A stretch of 64,000 nucleotides of DNA from Nocardia farcinica (lineage in GTDB: Bacteria; Actinomycetota; Actinomycetes; Mycobacteriales; Mycobacteriaceae). Shown one piece after another: positions 1-9,136 of the stretch. The stretch is from the NCBI RefSeq assembly GCF_001182745.1, contig NZ_LN868939.1, positions 1,302,001-1,366,000 of the forward strand, written 5' to 3'. A program made the position numbers and the translations under genes. Below the pieces are notes generated by a model, which saw only the letters and a program-made list of their open reading frames with translations, made no database searches and was not told where the DNA came from. Position 1 is the first letter of the stretch. Each line of letters begins with the position of its first letter.

Positions 1-431
1 GCGGCCGGGGAACTGTCCGGTGGCGGCTCGTGCGCGGACCACGGACGGCTGTCCGGGACGACGACCGCGCTCAACGGAAGCAGGCCGTCGGGGGAGCGGC
101 GGGGGCCCAGCCGCATCTTCCGCCGGACGCGCTCGCCCTCGGCCGCGACGCCAAGGGCGGCGCGCTGGGCGTCGTCCAGGCCGGCGAGGGCCAAGTGGTC
201 GCGGTCGGCCGGGGTCAGTCGCGCGATGTCGAACGGACCGCCGGGCAGCAGCGTCACCCCGCCGTGGCGGCCGCGCTGCACCACGAGCGGAAAACCCGCG
301 TCGCGCAGCCAGTTCAGATCGCGCAGCACGGTGCGCACCGAGACGCCCAGCTGGTCGGCCAGGTGCTCGGTGGTGAGCGGTCGTCCGGGGCGCAGGGCGA
401 GCAACAGGGCGAAGAAGCGGTCGGGCGTCAC
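1..431 (-). CDS. WYL/YafY-type HTH transcriptional regulator (C-terminus cut by window edge)
   Basis: The minus-strand frame opens at a GTG (429-431) and stays open to base 1, so only about 143 N-terminal residues are present. The first 60 residues read as a winged helix-turn-helix of the HTH_11/DeoR-like kind (TPDRFFALLLALRPGRPL, then LADQLGVSVRTVLRDL as the recognition region), followed by a hinge with RGGHGG, the usual glycine-rich lead-in to a WYL domain. Such proteins are ligand-responsive DNA-binding regulators, often acting on a divergent neighbour. Here the neighbour is the VOC gene at 524, 92 bp away, with an inverted repeat between them. The WYL domain itself lies outside the window, so the family assignment rests on the HTH and hinge only. 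Confidence 0.8.
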   Translation of the reverse strand, partial: MTPDRFFALLLALRPGRPLTTEHLADQLGVSVRTVLRDLNWLRDAGFPLVVQRGRHGGVTLLPGGPFDIARLTPADRDHLALAGLDDAQRAALGVAAEGERVRRKMRLGPRRSPDGLLPLSAVVVPDSRPWSAHEPPPDSSPA

Positions 432-441
432 CGTTGCAGTG

Positions 442-484
442 TGTCGGGAAATCACGCCGGAATGTGTCGGGTATCTGCCCGACA
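442..484. promoter_or_regulatory. Candidate operator between WYL regulator and VOC gene
   Basis: A perfect 7-bp inverted repeat TGTCGGG-N6-CCCGACA occupies 465-484, and a third copy of the half-site TGTCGGG lies at 442-448, 23 bp upstream in direct orientation. It sits in the 92-bp divergent gap 40 bp before the VOC start codon, where an autoregulated YafY-type repressor would be expected to bind. Binding is inferred from position and symmetry. Confidence 0.5.
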
Positions 485-523
485 GTGGCGGGGCAACAGC
501 AACCGATCCTGGAAAGGACCGCC

Positions 524-886
524 ATGACGGCATCGATCGTCTTCCTCGTCTACGTCAACGACACCGCCGCGTCCGCCCGTTTCTACGGCGACCTGCTGGA
601 CATGAAGCCCGATTTCGAGACGCCCGGCTACATCACCTTCGACCTCGGCCCCGGCGCCGATCTGGCGCTGTGGTCGGGCCGGTTCGACGGTCTCTCGCCC
701 GCCACGCCGCGCACCTCCGAGGTGTGCCTGGCGCTGCCCGACGGCGCCGAGGTGGACGCGAAGTTCCGGGAGTGGCAGGCCAAGGGCGTCACCGTGGTGC
801 AGGAGCCGCACGACGAACCGTTCGGGCGCACCTTCGTCGTCGCCGATCCGGACGGCAACCTCATCCGCGTCGCACCGCAGGACTGA
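524..886 (+). CDS. VOC-superfamily (glyoxalase/bleomycin-resistance fold) protein
   Basis: This 120-residue single-domain VOC protein begins MTASIVFLVYVND with the beta-alpha-beta opening of the fold (TAASARFYGDLLDMKPDF) and ends with the typical FVVADPDGNLIRV strand. Family members are metal-dependent lyases, dioxygenases or drug-binding proteins; one VOC module of this length is normally a homodimer subunit, and the substrate cannot be told. The ATG at 524 is chosen because a purine-rich Shine-Dalgarno (GGAAAGGA, 511-518) precedes it and the fold starts there; the frame is open further upstream but without a site. It is divergent from a WYL regulator, which probably controls it. Confidence 0.85.
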   Translation: MTASIVFLVYVNDTAASARFYGDLLDMKPDFETPGYITFDLGPGADLALWSGRFDGLSPATPRTSEVCLALPDGAEVDAKFREWQAKGVTVVQEPHDEPFGRTFVVADPDGNLIRVAPQD

Positions 887-990
887 CCGCGCCGGAGACC
901 GCGGCGGCCGGCCCTCGGCGGGCCGACTGCCGCGGTCTGTGTGACCAGGGTGACCGCGCTCGGGGCGGGTCGATCTGACAGGCTGGAGGC

Positions 991-2628
991 GTGAACCCGT
1001 CAACTGCGCAGGCCCGAGTTGTCGTCGACGAACTGGTTCGCGGCGGCGTCCGCGACGTGGTGCTGTGCCCGGGGTCGCGCAACGCGCCGCTGGCGTTCGC
1101 GTTGCAGGCCGCCGACGCGGCGGGGCGGCTGCGGCTGCACATGCGCATCGATGAGCGCACGGCCGGATTCCTGGCGATCGGCCTGGCGATCTCGGCGAGT
1201 GCGCCGGTGCCGGTGGTGATGACCTCGGGCACCGCCGTCGCGAATCTCGGACCGGCGGTGCTGGAGGCCAATTACGCGCGGGTGCCGCTGATCGTGTTGA
1301 GCGCCAACCGGCCCTACGAGATGCTCGGCACCGGCGCCAACCAGACGGTGGAACAGCTCGGCCTGTTCGGCAGCCAGGTGCGGGCCACCATCTCCCTCGG
1401 CCTCGCCGAAGCCGACGGTGCGGGTGCGGGCTCCTACGACCAGCAGAACAGCGTGTGGCGTTCGGCGGTGTGCCGGGTGCTGGCCGCGGCCCGCGGCACC
1501 CGCTCGGGCAACGCCGGGCCGGTGCACTTCGACATCCCGCTGCGCGAGCCGCTGGTGCCCGACCTCGCCGAGGGCGAAGCCGAGCCCGCGGGCCGGGCGG
1601 GCGGCGCGCCGTGGACGGCCACCCAGTACGCCACCCTCGACGTGCCGCTCGAGATCGACCTGACCCCGGACACGGTCGTCGTGTCCGGGCACGGCGCGGG
1701 TCTGCGTCCCGAACTCGCGCATCTGCCCACGGTCGCCGAACCCACCGCGCCCATGCACGGCCCGGCCCTGCATCCGCTGGCGCTGCCGCTGCTCACCCCG
1801 CGCCAGGCGATCATCACCGGCCGCCCCACCCTGCACCGGCAGGTGTCGCGCCTGCTGGCCGACCCGGCGGTCACGGTCTACGCCCTCACCACCGGCCCGC
1901 GCTGGCCCGACGTGTCCGGCAACGTCGTCGGCACCGGCACCAGGGCGGTCACCTCGGGCGCCCCGCGGCCGGAGTGGCTGGCGCACTGCCGCGAACTCGA
2001 CGACAAGGCCCGCCAGGTGGTCCGCGCCGAACTGGCCGGGCATCCCAAGCCGACCGGCCTGCACGTGGCCGCGGTGGTGATGGATGCGCTGCGCGAAGGC
2101 GATCAGCTGCTGCTCGGCGCTTCCAACCCGGTGCGCGACGCGGCACTGGTGGCCACCCCGCGGCCGGGGGTGCGGGTGCTGTCCAACCGCGGCGTGGCCG
2201 GCATCGACGGCACGGTCTCCACCGCGGTCGGCGCCGCCCTCGCCCACCCCGGCCGCACCATCGCCCTGATCGGCGACCTGACCTTCCTGCACGACGCGGC
2301 CGGGCTGCTGATCGGGCGCGGCGAACCGCGCCCCGCCGATCTGACCATCGTCGTCGCCAACGACGACGGTGGCGGCATCTTCGAACTGCTCGAACAGGGC
2401 GACCCGCAGTACGCGGGCGTGTTCGAGCGCGTGTTCGGCACCCCGCACGGGATGGATCTGGCGGCGCTGTGCGCGGCCTATCGCATCCCGCACCGCCAGG
2501 TGGACCCGGCCGAACTCGCCGCGGAACTGGCCGGTGACGCGCACGGCCTGCGCGTGCTCGAGGTGATCACCGAGCGCTCCAGCCTCCGGGAACTGCACGC
2601 CACCGTGCGCGCCAAGATCGCTCCCTGA
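991..2628 (+). CDS. menD: MenD, SEPHCHC synthase (menaquinone biosynthesis)
   Basis: This 545-residue thiamine-diphosphate enzyme adds the decarboxylated 2-oxoglutarate unit to isochorismate, giving 2-succinyl-5-enolpyruvyl-6-hydroxy-3-cyclohexene-1-carboxylate, the first committed step to menaquinone. The N-terminal PYR domain shows [11 protein letters not shown] (about residues 27-37) and the ThDP-activating glutamate in IDERTAGF (about 54-61). The C-terminal PP domain has the Mg/ThDP motif running from GDL (about 428) to NDDGGG (about 457). Length and motifs match the family. The GTG start has CTGGAGG just upstream. menG and menJ of the same pathway lie 6-11 kb downstream, as in the M. tuberculosis Rv0555-Rv0563 cluster. 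Confidence 0.96.
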   Translation: MNPSTAQARVVVDELVRGGVRDVVLCPGSRNAPLAFALQAADAAGRLRLHMRIDERTAGFLAIGLAISASAPVPVVMTSGTAVANLGPAVLEANYARVPLIVLSANRPYEMLGTGANQTVEQLGLFGSQVRATISLGLAEADGAGAGSYDQQNSVWRSAVCRVLAAARGTRSGNAGPVHFDIPLREPLVPDLAEGEAEPAGRAGGAPWTATQYATLDVPLEIDLTPDTVVVSGHGAGLRPELAHLPTVAEPTAPMHGPALHPLALPLLTPRQAIITGRPTLHRQVSRLLADPAVTVYALTTGPRWPDVSGNVVGTGTRAVTSGAPRPEWLAHCRELDDKARQVVRAELAGHPKPTGLHVAAVVMDALREGDQLLLGASNPVRDAALVATPRPGVRVLSNRGVAGIDGTVSTAVGAALAHPGRTIALIGDLTFLHDAAGLLIGRGEPRPADLTIVVANDDGGGIFELLEQGDPQYAGVFERVFGTPHGMDLAALCAAYRIPHRQVDPAELAAELAGDAHGLRVLEVITERSSLRELHATVRAKIAP

Positions 2629-2657
2629 GGCTGAAGCCCCCAGGCTGCGGACCGGGA

Positions 2658-2894
2658 CTACTCGACCTCGCGGTCCTCGTCGTCCATCGGCACCGGGATC
2701 GACTGTTCGAGGACGTCGGCGGGGTCGGCCTCCCAGACCTCGCGCCCCACCGTCGTGGGGTGCGGATCCTCGACGGTCACCTCGGGATCCTCCGGGTCGG
2801 GGTAGGCGGGGGTGGCCTGTTCGGCGAGGTCGGCCTCGGAAACCTCCTGCACCGGAACCTCGTGCACCGCGCGAGACGTGCTGCGATCGACCAT
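2658..2894 (-). CDS. Small acidic conserved hypothetical protein (78 aa)
   Basis: A 78-residue, strongly acidic protein (MVDRSTSRAVHEVPVQEV... ending MDDEDREVE), rich in Glu, Asp and Pro with no membrane segment and no cysteine. The ATG at 2894 is preceded by a good Shine-Dalgarno (GGAGAGGA), and codon use is typical of the region, so I treat it as a real gene although the frame continues upstream. The repeated short acidic/proline blocks suggest an intrinsically disordered protein. I do not recognise a function. It converges on menD, with 29 bp between the two stops. Confidence 0.65.
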   Translation of the reverse strand: MVDRSTSRAVHEVPVQEVSEADLAEQATPAYPDPEDPEVTVEDPHPTTVGREVWEADPADVLEQSIPVPMDDEDREVE

Positions 2895-3113
2895 CGTGCG
2901 CTCCTCTCCGATCCTGTCTGCCGCCGGAGCCGTTGCCCGGCCTGTCGCCGCGGGGTACCCCGACGACGGGCCCTCAACAGTCCGGCAGTTCGAGCATGCT
3001 CCCGCGCCGCAACCCCGGCAACCGCCGCGTGGCGCGCGTCTCCCCGGCCGATGATTCCGCGGCGCCCGCATCGTCTGCATCGATGAACCGCACCGACGCC
3101 CGGGAGGACCCGC

Positions 3114-3692
3114 ATGCAGCCCCGCTTCGACTTGGAACCCGCCACCACCGCGCTGGCGTCGGTGGTCGCCGGTATCCGCGACGACCAGCTCGACGCGCCG
3201 ACGCCGTGCGCGGACACCACCGTGCGCGCGCTGCTGGTGCACGTCGACGGCTTGGCCGAGGCGTTCCGCCAGGCGGCCACCAAGGAGTCGGTCGGCCGGT
3301 CCGGGCCCGCCGACATCCCCGCCGACCCGCAGCTGCCCGCCGACTGGCGCACCCGCATCGCCGCGCGGCTGAAGGCGCTCGCCGCGGCCTGGCAGGAACC
3401 GGCCGCCTGGGACGGCAGGACCGAGGCGGGCGGTGTCACCGACGACGCCGCCGCGATGGCGGTCGTGGCACTCGACGAGGTGGTGGTGCACGGCTGGGAT
3501 CTGGCCCGCGCCACCGGGCAGCCGTTCGACTGCGCCGACGCCCACGCGGCGGTGCTGCTGGAGATGCTCGACGGCGTGCCGTCCGAGGGCGTGCCCGGCC
3601 TCTTCGGCCCGACCGTGCCGGTGCCGGCGGACGCCCCGCCGCTGCACCGCATCCTGTCCAAGACGGGTCGTTCGCCGCGCTGGCCGGCATAG
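3114..3692 (+). CDS. TIGR03086-type metal-binding protein (DinB / mycothiol-dependent isomerase fold)
   Basis: 192 residues with the four-helix DinB-like layout of the mycothiol-dependent maleylpyruvate isomerase superfamily. The N-terminal segment (DDQLDAPTPCADTTVRALLVH) carries the first metal histidine, and DEVVVHGWDLARATGQPF (about residues 121-138) holds the second conserved His and the hallmark HGWDLARA motif. Members bind a divalent metal and act as mycothiol S-transferases or isomerases; the precise substrate here is unknown. The ATG is preceded by GGGAGGA. It converges on the TetR remnant, with only 8 bp between their stops. Confidence 0.85.
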   Translation: MQPRFDLEPATTALASVVAGIRDDQLDAPTPCADTTVRALLVHVDGLAEAFRQAATKESVGRSGPADIPADPQLPADWRTRIAARLKALAAAWQEPAAWDGRTEAGGVTDDAAAMAVVALDEVVVHGWDLARATGQPFDCADAHAAVLLEMLDGVPSEGVPGLFGPTVPVPADAPPLHRILSKTGRSPRWPA

Positions 3693-3700
3693 GGCCTGCG

Positions 3701-4063
3701 TCAGGAGACGAACACGCCCGCGGTGACGGCCGCGACCGCCGCCTCGGCCGCGGCCACCGCGGCCGCGTCGTCGATCGGGTCCCCGCTGGCGAGCAGCCGG
3801 TAGTAGAGCGGCGCCGACACCGCCGCGAGCACCGCGCGCGGGTCGGTGCCCGGCGGCGCCTCCCCTCGCCGCACGGCGTCGTCCACGCACGGGCCCCATT
3901 CGGTGAGCCGGACGTCGTAGAAGCGGTGCAGCGCGTCGGCGGCGCCGGAATCGCAGGTGGCGGCGGCGATGACGGCGCGGAAGAGCCTGCCTTGCCGCGG
4001 GTCGGTGAGGGTGCGCGCGACCAGCCGCGCGTTGGCGACGAGGTCGCCGCACTCCCGTACCAC
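3701..4063 (-). pseudogene. Truncated TetR-family regulator: ligand-binding domain without HTH
   Basis: About 120 residues read as the C-terminal half of a TetR/AcrR repressor: LVARTLTDPRQGRLFRAVIAAA, the DVRLTEWGPCVDDAVRRGEA helix, then LAAVSAPLYYRLLASGDPID, the characteristic dimer-helix phrase of TetR C-terminal domains. The 45-50-residue HTH that should precede it is missing; upstream on the same strand there are only 38 bp before the stop of the nitrate reductase gene, in unrelated sequence. A GTG at 4063 could start a headless protein, but I see no convincing ribosome site. The simplest reading is a regulator beheaded by deletion at the nitrate-reductase boundary. A functional HTH-less ligand-binding protein is less likely. 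Confidence 0.7.
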
Positions 4064-4101
4064 CGGCTGCCGGACTTCGCGCGGCTGAATCCACCCGTGG
4101 C

Positions 4102-7100
4102 TCAGTAGACGTCGCGGACGTAGCGTTTCTCCGCGACGAGTTGTTTGCGGAAGGCCAGCGCCCCGTCCTCGTCGAGCTTGCCGTGGATGCGGGCGATGGC
4201 CAGCAGCGTCTCGTCGACGTCCTTGGCCATGCGCGCGGCGTCGCCGCACACGTACAGGTGCGCGCCCTCGCACAGCCATGCCCACAGTTCGGCGCCGTGC
4301 TCGATCATGCGGTGCTGCACGTAGATCCGCTCCCGCTGGTCCCGGGAGAACGCCAGGTCGAGGCGGGTGAGGAAGCCGGTGCGGAACATGTCCTCGAGTT
4401 CGGCACGGTAGTAGAAGTTCTGCGCCGCGTGCTGATCGCCGAAGAACAGCCAGTTCCGCCCGGTGGCGCCGAGCGCGCGCCGCTCGTGCAGGAACCCGCG
4501 GAACGGCGCGATGCCGGTGCCGGGGCCGACCATGATCATCGGCGCGGCCGGGTCGAGCGGTGGCCGGAAGTGCGGTGCCCGTTGCAGGAAGATCGGCACC
4601 CGGGTATCGGCCCGGTCGGCGAGGAAGGTCGAGCACACCCCGCCGCGTCGCCCGGACTCGCCGTAGCGCACCACGCCGACGGTCAGCTGCACCTCGTGCG
4701 GGTCGACCAGCGGGCTCGACGAGATCGAGTACTGGCGTGGCTGGAGCTTTGTCAGCACGCCCTGCCACTCGATCAGGTCGGCGCGCACCGGGAAGTCGCG
4801 CAGCACGTCCACGGCCTGCCGGTCCCACAGGTAGCCGTCGAGTTCGTTGCGGTTGTCGCGGCGCAGCAGCTTCGCGAGCTGCTGGCTCGGGTTGCGCTCG
4901 GCCACGAAGGTCAGCAGGTCGTGGCTCACGCGGGTGATGTCGTAGTGCGTGCGCAGCGCCTCGGCCAGCGGCAGCTCCCGCCCGTCGATCTCGATGCCGC
5001 GACCGCCGTCCAGTCCGGTGGCGGCCAGCCATTCGGCCACCAGATCGGGGCAGTTCGACGGCCACACGCCGAGCGAATCGCCGGTCTCGTAGGACACGCC
5101 CAGATCACGCAGGTCGAAACCGACCCGACGCACTTCCTTGACCGAATCCGGATGCGAGAGAACCTCGTTGCGGATCAGCGGGGCGGCAACGGGGGCGTTG
5201 CGGGTGAACGGCGCGGCCTGCCGGGCGGGCTTGGTGAGCACCGCGGTGGCGGTGGCCGTCGCGCCGCCTGCGGCACCGTCCGCCACACCGTCGGCACCGG
5301 GCGGACCTGCCCACCGGGTGCCGGATGCGGCCCCTCCCGGTACGCCGCCGCCCTGCCCCAACACGGCGACGATCTCGTCGAGCCACCGCTGCGCCCGCTC
5401 CGCGTGGTCGGGTTCGCAATCCACCCGCTCTAGCAGCCGCCGCGCTCCGCGCTCGGCCAGCAGCCGGTCGATCTTGCGGCCGTGGCCGCAGAAGTCGTCG
5501 TAGGCCGAATCACCCAGGGCGAACACGGCATAACGCAACCCGGGGAACCGCGTGGCCGAGCCTTCGAGCCGGTCCCAGAAGTCCGCGCCGTTGTCCGGGG
5601 GTCCGCCGTCGCCGAAGGTGCTGGTGACGATCAGCACGTCACCGTCGAGCGCGTCCAACGCGCAGGAATCCATGTCGAGCAGCCGGGGCGCGAAACCCGC
5701 CCCGCTCAATCGCTGCGCCACCGCCGCGGCCAGATCCTCGGCGTTGCCGGTCTGCGACGCCCACAGCACGGTCACCGGCTTCGCCACCGGCACGGGGGCA
5801 TCGGCAGTCACCGCGGCCCGCGAGTACATGCCCGCCAACAGGCCGTCGATCCACACCCGGCTCGCCCCGGCGACCGGCGCGGAGTCCGGCAGCACCGGCT
5901 GCCCGGTCACCGGAATCGATTGCAGCGCGGCCAGATACCCGCCCAGGTAGATCCGCTCGGTCTCCGACAGCGTCGGCGTCGCCGCCGCGTCCAGGCCCAG
6001 CAGCGCGGCCAGCGGATGCTGCGGCGCCGCGGCCTCGGGACGTGGCTCGCCCGCCCGCGGCACCGGCGCGACCCGCCGCAACGCCACCGCGCACTGCTTG
6101 AACTCCGGCTGCCAGGAATCCGGGTCGACCGCGTCGTTGGTGACGGCGTTGATGGTCAGGTACTCGCCCTGCTCGTCGTTCCAGTGGAACGGCGCGAAGC
6201 AGCCGCCGGGCCGCACCCGGTCGCTGATCCGCGCGGGCAACACCGCCCGCCCACGCCGCGAGGCGATCTCGAGCTGGTCGCCGGGCCGCACCCCGAGCCG
6301 TTCGGCGTCCTCGGGGTGCACCTCCACGAACGGCTCGCCGTCGAGTCTGGTGAGCTTGCCGATGCGGCCGGTCTTGGTCATGGTGTGCCACTGGTGTTGC
6401 AGGCGGCCGGTGTTCAGCACGAACGGATAGTCGTCGTCGGGCAGTTCGGCCGGGTCCAGGTGGGGGCGCGGCCAGAACACCGCGCGCCTGCTCGGGGTGG
6501 GGAAGGCCAGCCGGGGCCGGTGCCCGTGTTCGTCGACGAACAGCTCCTGGCTCACGCCGTCGTTGCGGTAGCGGATCGGATTGCGCCGCCGGGCCGGGTC
6601 GGGGCACGGCCACTGCATCGGGCCCTCGGCCAACGCCGGGTAGCTCATGCCGCGCAGGTCGTAGCCGGTGGCCGGGTTGGCGAAACCGGTGATCTCGGCG
6701 AACACCTCGGCGCTCGAGCCGTACTCGAAGCCGGGGAAACCCATCGCGGTGGCGACCTGCGCGATGAGCAGCCAGTCCGGCCGGGCCTCGCCGACCGGGT
6801 CCACGCACCGCGGCATCAGGGTGACGTTGCGCTCGGAATTCACCATCACCGCGTCGGCTTCGGCCCACAGCGTGGCCGGTAGCAGCACGTCGGCGTAGGC
6901 GTTGGTGGCGGTGTCGGTGTAGGCGTCCTGGGTGATCACCAGCTCGGCCGCTTCCAGACCCGCGATCACGGTCTTGCGGTTGGCCACCGAGGCGACCGGA
7001 TTGGTGCAGATGATCCAGGCCGCCTTGATCTCGCCCGCGGCCATGCTCCGGAACATCTCGATCGTGCCCGGTCCGGATTCGGCGCGCAGGCTGCCCGGCG

Positions 7101-8277
7101 CCAGCCCCCACGCCGATTCCACGAACGCCCGGTCCGCCGCCGAGAGCAGCGAGCGCTGGCCGGGCAGGCCCGGCCCCATGTACCCCATCTCGCGCCCGCC
7201 CATCGCGTTCGGCTGGCCGGTCAGCGAGAACGGACCCGAGCCGGGCCGGCAGATCGCGCCGGTGGCCAGGTGCAGGTTGCACAGGGCGTTGGTGCTCCAG
7301 GTGCCGTGCGTGGACTGGTTCAGGCCCATCGTCCACAGCGACATCCACTCGCCCGCCTCGGCGATCCAGCGGGCCGCGGTCCGCAGATCGTCCTCGGCCA
7401 GGCCGGTGATCGCGGCGACCCGGGCGGGCGGGTAGTCGGCCAGGAACTCCGGCATCGCCGCCCAGCCCTCGGTGTGCTCGGCGATGAACTCCGCATCGAT
7501 CGCGCCGTCGGCCACCAGCAGGTGCAGCAGTCCGTTGAGCAGCGCGAGATCGGTGCCCGGCCGCAGTTGCAGGAACAGGTCGGCCCGGTCGGCGGTCGCG
7601 GTGCGCCGCGGGTCCACCACGATCAGCTTGGCGCCCGCCTTCAACCGGTCGGCCATGCGCAGGAACAGGATCGGATGGCAGTCGGCCATGTTCGCGCCGA
7701 TCACGAAGAACAGATCGGCGTGGTCGATGTCGTCGTAGGAGCCGGGCGGGCCGTCGGCGCCGAGCGACTGTTTGTAGCCGGTCCCGGCCGAGGCCATGCA
7801 CAGCCGCGAGTTCGCCTCGATGTGCTTGGTGCGCAGGAAGCCCTTGGCCAGTTTGGTCGCCAGGTATTGCGCCTCCAACGACATCTGCCCGGAGACGTAG
7901 AGCGCGATCGCGTCGGGCCCGTGCTCGTCGAGGATGGCCCGCAACCGGTCGGCGACCTCGTGCACGGCCTCGTCGACCGGGATCGGGACCGGGACCTGGT
8001 CGCGTTGCGGGCGGCGGTAGGCGGTCTCCATGCGGCCGGGCGCGCGCATCAGCTCGAGGTGCGTGGCGCCCTTGGTGCAGAGCCGGCCGGCGTTCGCCGG
8101 GTGCCGCGGATCCCCGCCGACCTTGGCGAGCACGCGCTTGCCCGCACCCGCGACGCCGTCGCCGCCCTGCACCGTGGTCTGCACGCTGATGCCGCACCCC
8201 ACGCCGCAGTACGAGCACGCCGTGCGGGCGGTGCCCGCAGCGGGGCTGGTGGGTGCGTCCGACATGCCCTCGATCAT
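4102..8277 (-). CDS. Assimilatory nitrate reductase fused to sulfite-reductase-type flavoprotein (one polypeptide)
   Basis: A 1,391-residue fusion. Residues 21-66 hold the [4Fe-4S] cysteines (CSYCGVGC, later GRLCTKG) of a molybdopterin bis-MGD oxidoreductase; the catalytic body runs to about 580 and the MopB dinucleotide-binding domain to about 720. A CysJ-like linker (LSETERIYLGGYLAAL) leads to a flavodoxin domain (LWASQTGNAEDLA, about 830), a Gly/Ala-rich tether (about 975-1015), an FAD-binding domain (RQYSISSSP) and an NADPH domain ending RYVRDVY, the normal CysJ/CPR C-terminus. The protein should move electrons from NADPH through FAD, FMN and FeS to Mo and reduce nitrate to nitrite without a separate electron donor subunit. 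The start is ATG 8277 or, equally possible, ATG 8265. No nitrite reductase or transporter is adjacent. Confidence 0.92.
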   Translation of the reverse strand: MIEGMSDAPTSPAAGTARTACSYCGVGCGISVQTTVQGGDGVAGAGKRVLAKVGGDPRHPANAGRLCTKGATHLELMRAPGRMETAYRRPQRDQVPVPIPVDEAVHEVADRLRAILDEHGPDAIALYVSGQMSLEAQYLATKLAKGFLRTKHIEANSRLCMASAGTGYKQSLGADGPPGSYDDIDHADLFFVIGANMADCHPILFLRMADRLKAGAKLIVVDPRRTATADRADLFLQLRPGTDLALLNGLLHLLVADGAIDAEFIAEHTEGWAAMPEFLADYPPARVAAITGLAEDDLRTAARWIAEAGEWMSLWTMGLNQSTHGTWSTNALCNLHLATGAICRPGSGPFSLTGQPNAMGGREMGYMGPGLPGQRSLLSAADRAFVESAWGLAPGSLRAESGPGTIEMFRSMAAGEIKAAWIICTNPVASVANRKTVIAGLEAAELVITQDAYTDTATNAYADVLLPATLWAEADAVMVNSERNVTLMPRCVDPVGEARPDWLLIAQVATAMGFPGFEYGSSAEVFAEITGFANPATGYDLRGMSYPALAEGPMQWPCPDPARRRNPIRYRNDGVSQELFVDEHGHRPRLAFPTPSRRAVFWPRPHLDPAELPDDDYPFVLNTGRLQHQWHTMTKTGRIGKLTRLDGEPFVEVHPEDAERLGVRPGDQLEIASRRGRAVLPARISDRVRPGGCFAPFHWNDEQGEYLTINAVTNDAVDPDSWQPEFKQCAVALRRVAPVPRAGEPRPEAAAPQHPLAALLGLDAAATPTLSETERIYLGGYLAALQSIPVTGQPVLPDSAPVAGASRVWIDGLLAGMYSRAAVTADAPVPVAKPVTVLWASQTGNAEDLAAAVAQRLSGAGFAPRLLDMDSCALDALDGDVLIVTSTFGDGGPPDNGADFWDRLEGSATRFPGLRYAVFALGDSAYDDFCGHGRKIDRLLAERGARRLLERVDCEPDHAERAQRWLDEIVAVLGQGGGVPGGAASGTRWAGPPGADGVADGAAGGATATATAVLTKPARQAAPFTRNAPVAAPLIRNEVLSHPDSVKEVRRVGFDLRDLGVSYETGDSLGVWPSNCPDLVAEWLAATGLDGGRGIEIDGRELPLAEALRTHYDITRVSHDLLTFVAERNPSQQLAKLLRRDNRNELDGYLWDRQAVDVLRDFPVRADLIEWQGVLTKLQPRQYSISSSPLVDPHEVQLTVGVVRYGESGRRGGVCSTFLADRADTRVPIFLQRAPHFRPPLDPAAPMIMVGPGTGIAPFRGFLHERRALGATGRNWLFFGDQHAAQNFYYRAELEDMFRTGFLTRLDLAFSRDQRERIYVQHRMIEHGAELWAWLCEGAHLYVCGDAARMAKDVDETLLAIARIHGKLDEDGALAFRKQLVAEKRYVRDVY

Positions 8278-8377
8278 GCGGATCGCCGATTGCGCCGGAT
8301 TTACCCCGCGTTATCGGCAGATCACAATCGCCCTCACCGCGCCGATTCCGGGCGGTGAGGTGTGGCCGGGCTCACCG

Positions 8378-9091
8378 TCAGCCCAGTCGATAGCCGCGGT
8401 GCAGCGCCACCACGCCGCCGCTGAGGTTGCGCCACTGCACCGACGACCAGCCCGCCGCCGCCATCCGCATCGCCAGCTGCCGCTGGTTCGGCCACGCCCG
8501 GACCGACTCGGCCAGGTACACGTAGGCGTCCGGGTTGCTGCTGACCGCCCGCGCCACCCGCGGCAGCGCCTTCATCAGGTACTCCATGTACACGGTGCGG
8601 AACACCGGGATCACCGGGGTGGAGAACTCCGCGATCACGAGCCGCCCGCCGGGTTTGGTCACCCGCAGCATCTCCCGCATCGCCAGATCCGGGTCGGCCA
8701 CATTGCGCAGGCCGTAGGAGATGGCCACCGCGTCGAAGCTCTCGTCGGCGAACGGCAGCGCCATCGCGTCGCCCGCCACCATCGGCACCTCGCGGAAACT
8801 GCCCGCCGCGAGCATCCCCTTGGAGAAATCCGCGGCCACGCACCACGCGCCGGACTTGGCGAACTCGACCGTGGACACCCCGGTGCCCGCCGCCAGATCG
8901 AGCACCCGCTCGCCCGGCCGCAACGCCAGCGCCTTACGGGTGGCCCACCGCCAATACCGGTCCTGGCCCATCGAGATCACGGTGTTGGTGAGGTCGTAGC
9001 GCTCGGCGACCCCGTCGAACATCGACGCGACCTCGTGCGGTTGCTTGTCCAGCGACGCCCGAAACGACTCCCGCTGCTCTGTTCTCGCCAC
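8378..9091 (-). CDS. menG: MenG/UbiE demethylmenaquinone methyltransferase
   Basis: 237 residues, class I SAM methyltransferase. [20 protein letters not shown] is the UbiE family opening; VLDLAAGTG (about 63-71) is the SAM motif [19 protein letters not shown] and [17 protein letters not shown] are the UbiE signature regions. It methylates demethylmenaquinone to menaquinone at the membrane, the last ring step of the pathway begun by MenD. The same order (menG next to an mgtA-like mannosyltransferase and a DUF3592 membrane protein) is found in M. tuberculosis Rv0556-Rv0558. The 100 bp between it and the nitrate reductase start hold the promoter of the latter. Confidence 0.95.
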
Positions 9092-9136
9092 GTCCTCGAC
9101 ACTAGTGGCCGCGACGCGCGCGCCGCGACAACTCGG

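Noticed and set aside
1000..2598. 532-codon minus-strand frame opposite menD
   Set aside because: Shadow of menD; no ribosome site, no domain, composition typical of antisense high-GC frames.
8297..8318. GlnR-like box before the nitrate reductase gene
   Set aside because: Only a partial match (TAAC-N6-TAAAT) and a single site; too weak to list as a feature.
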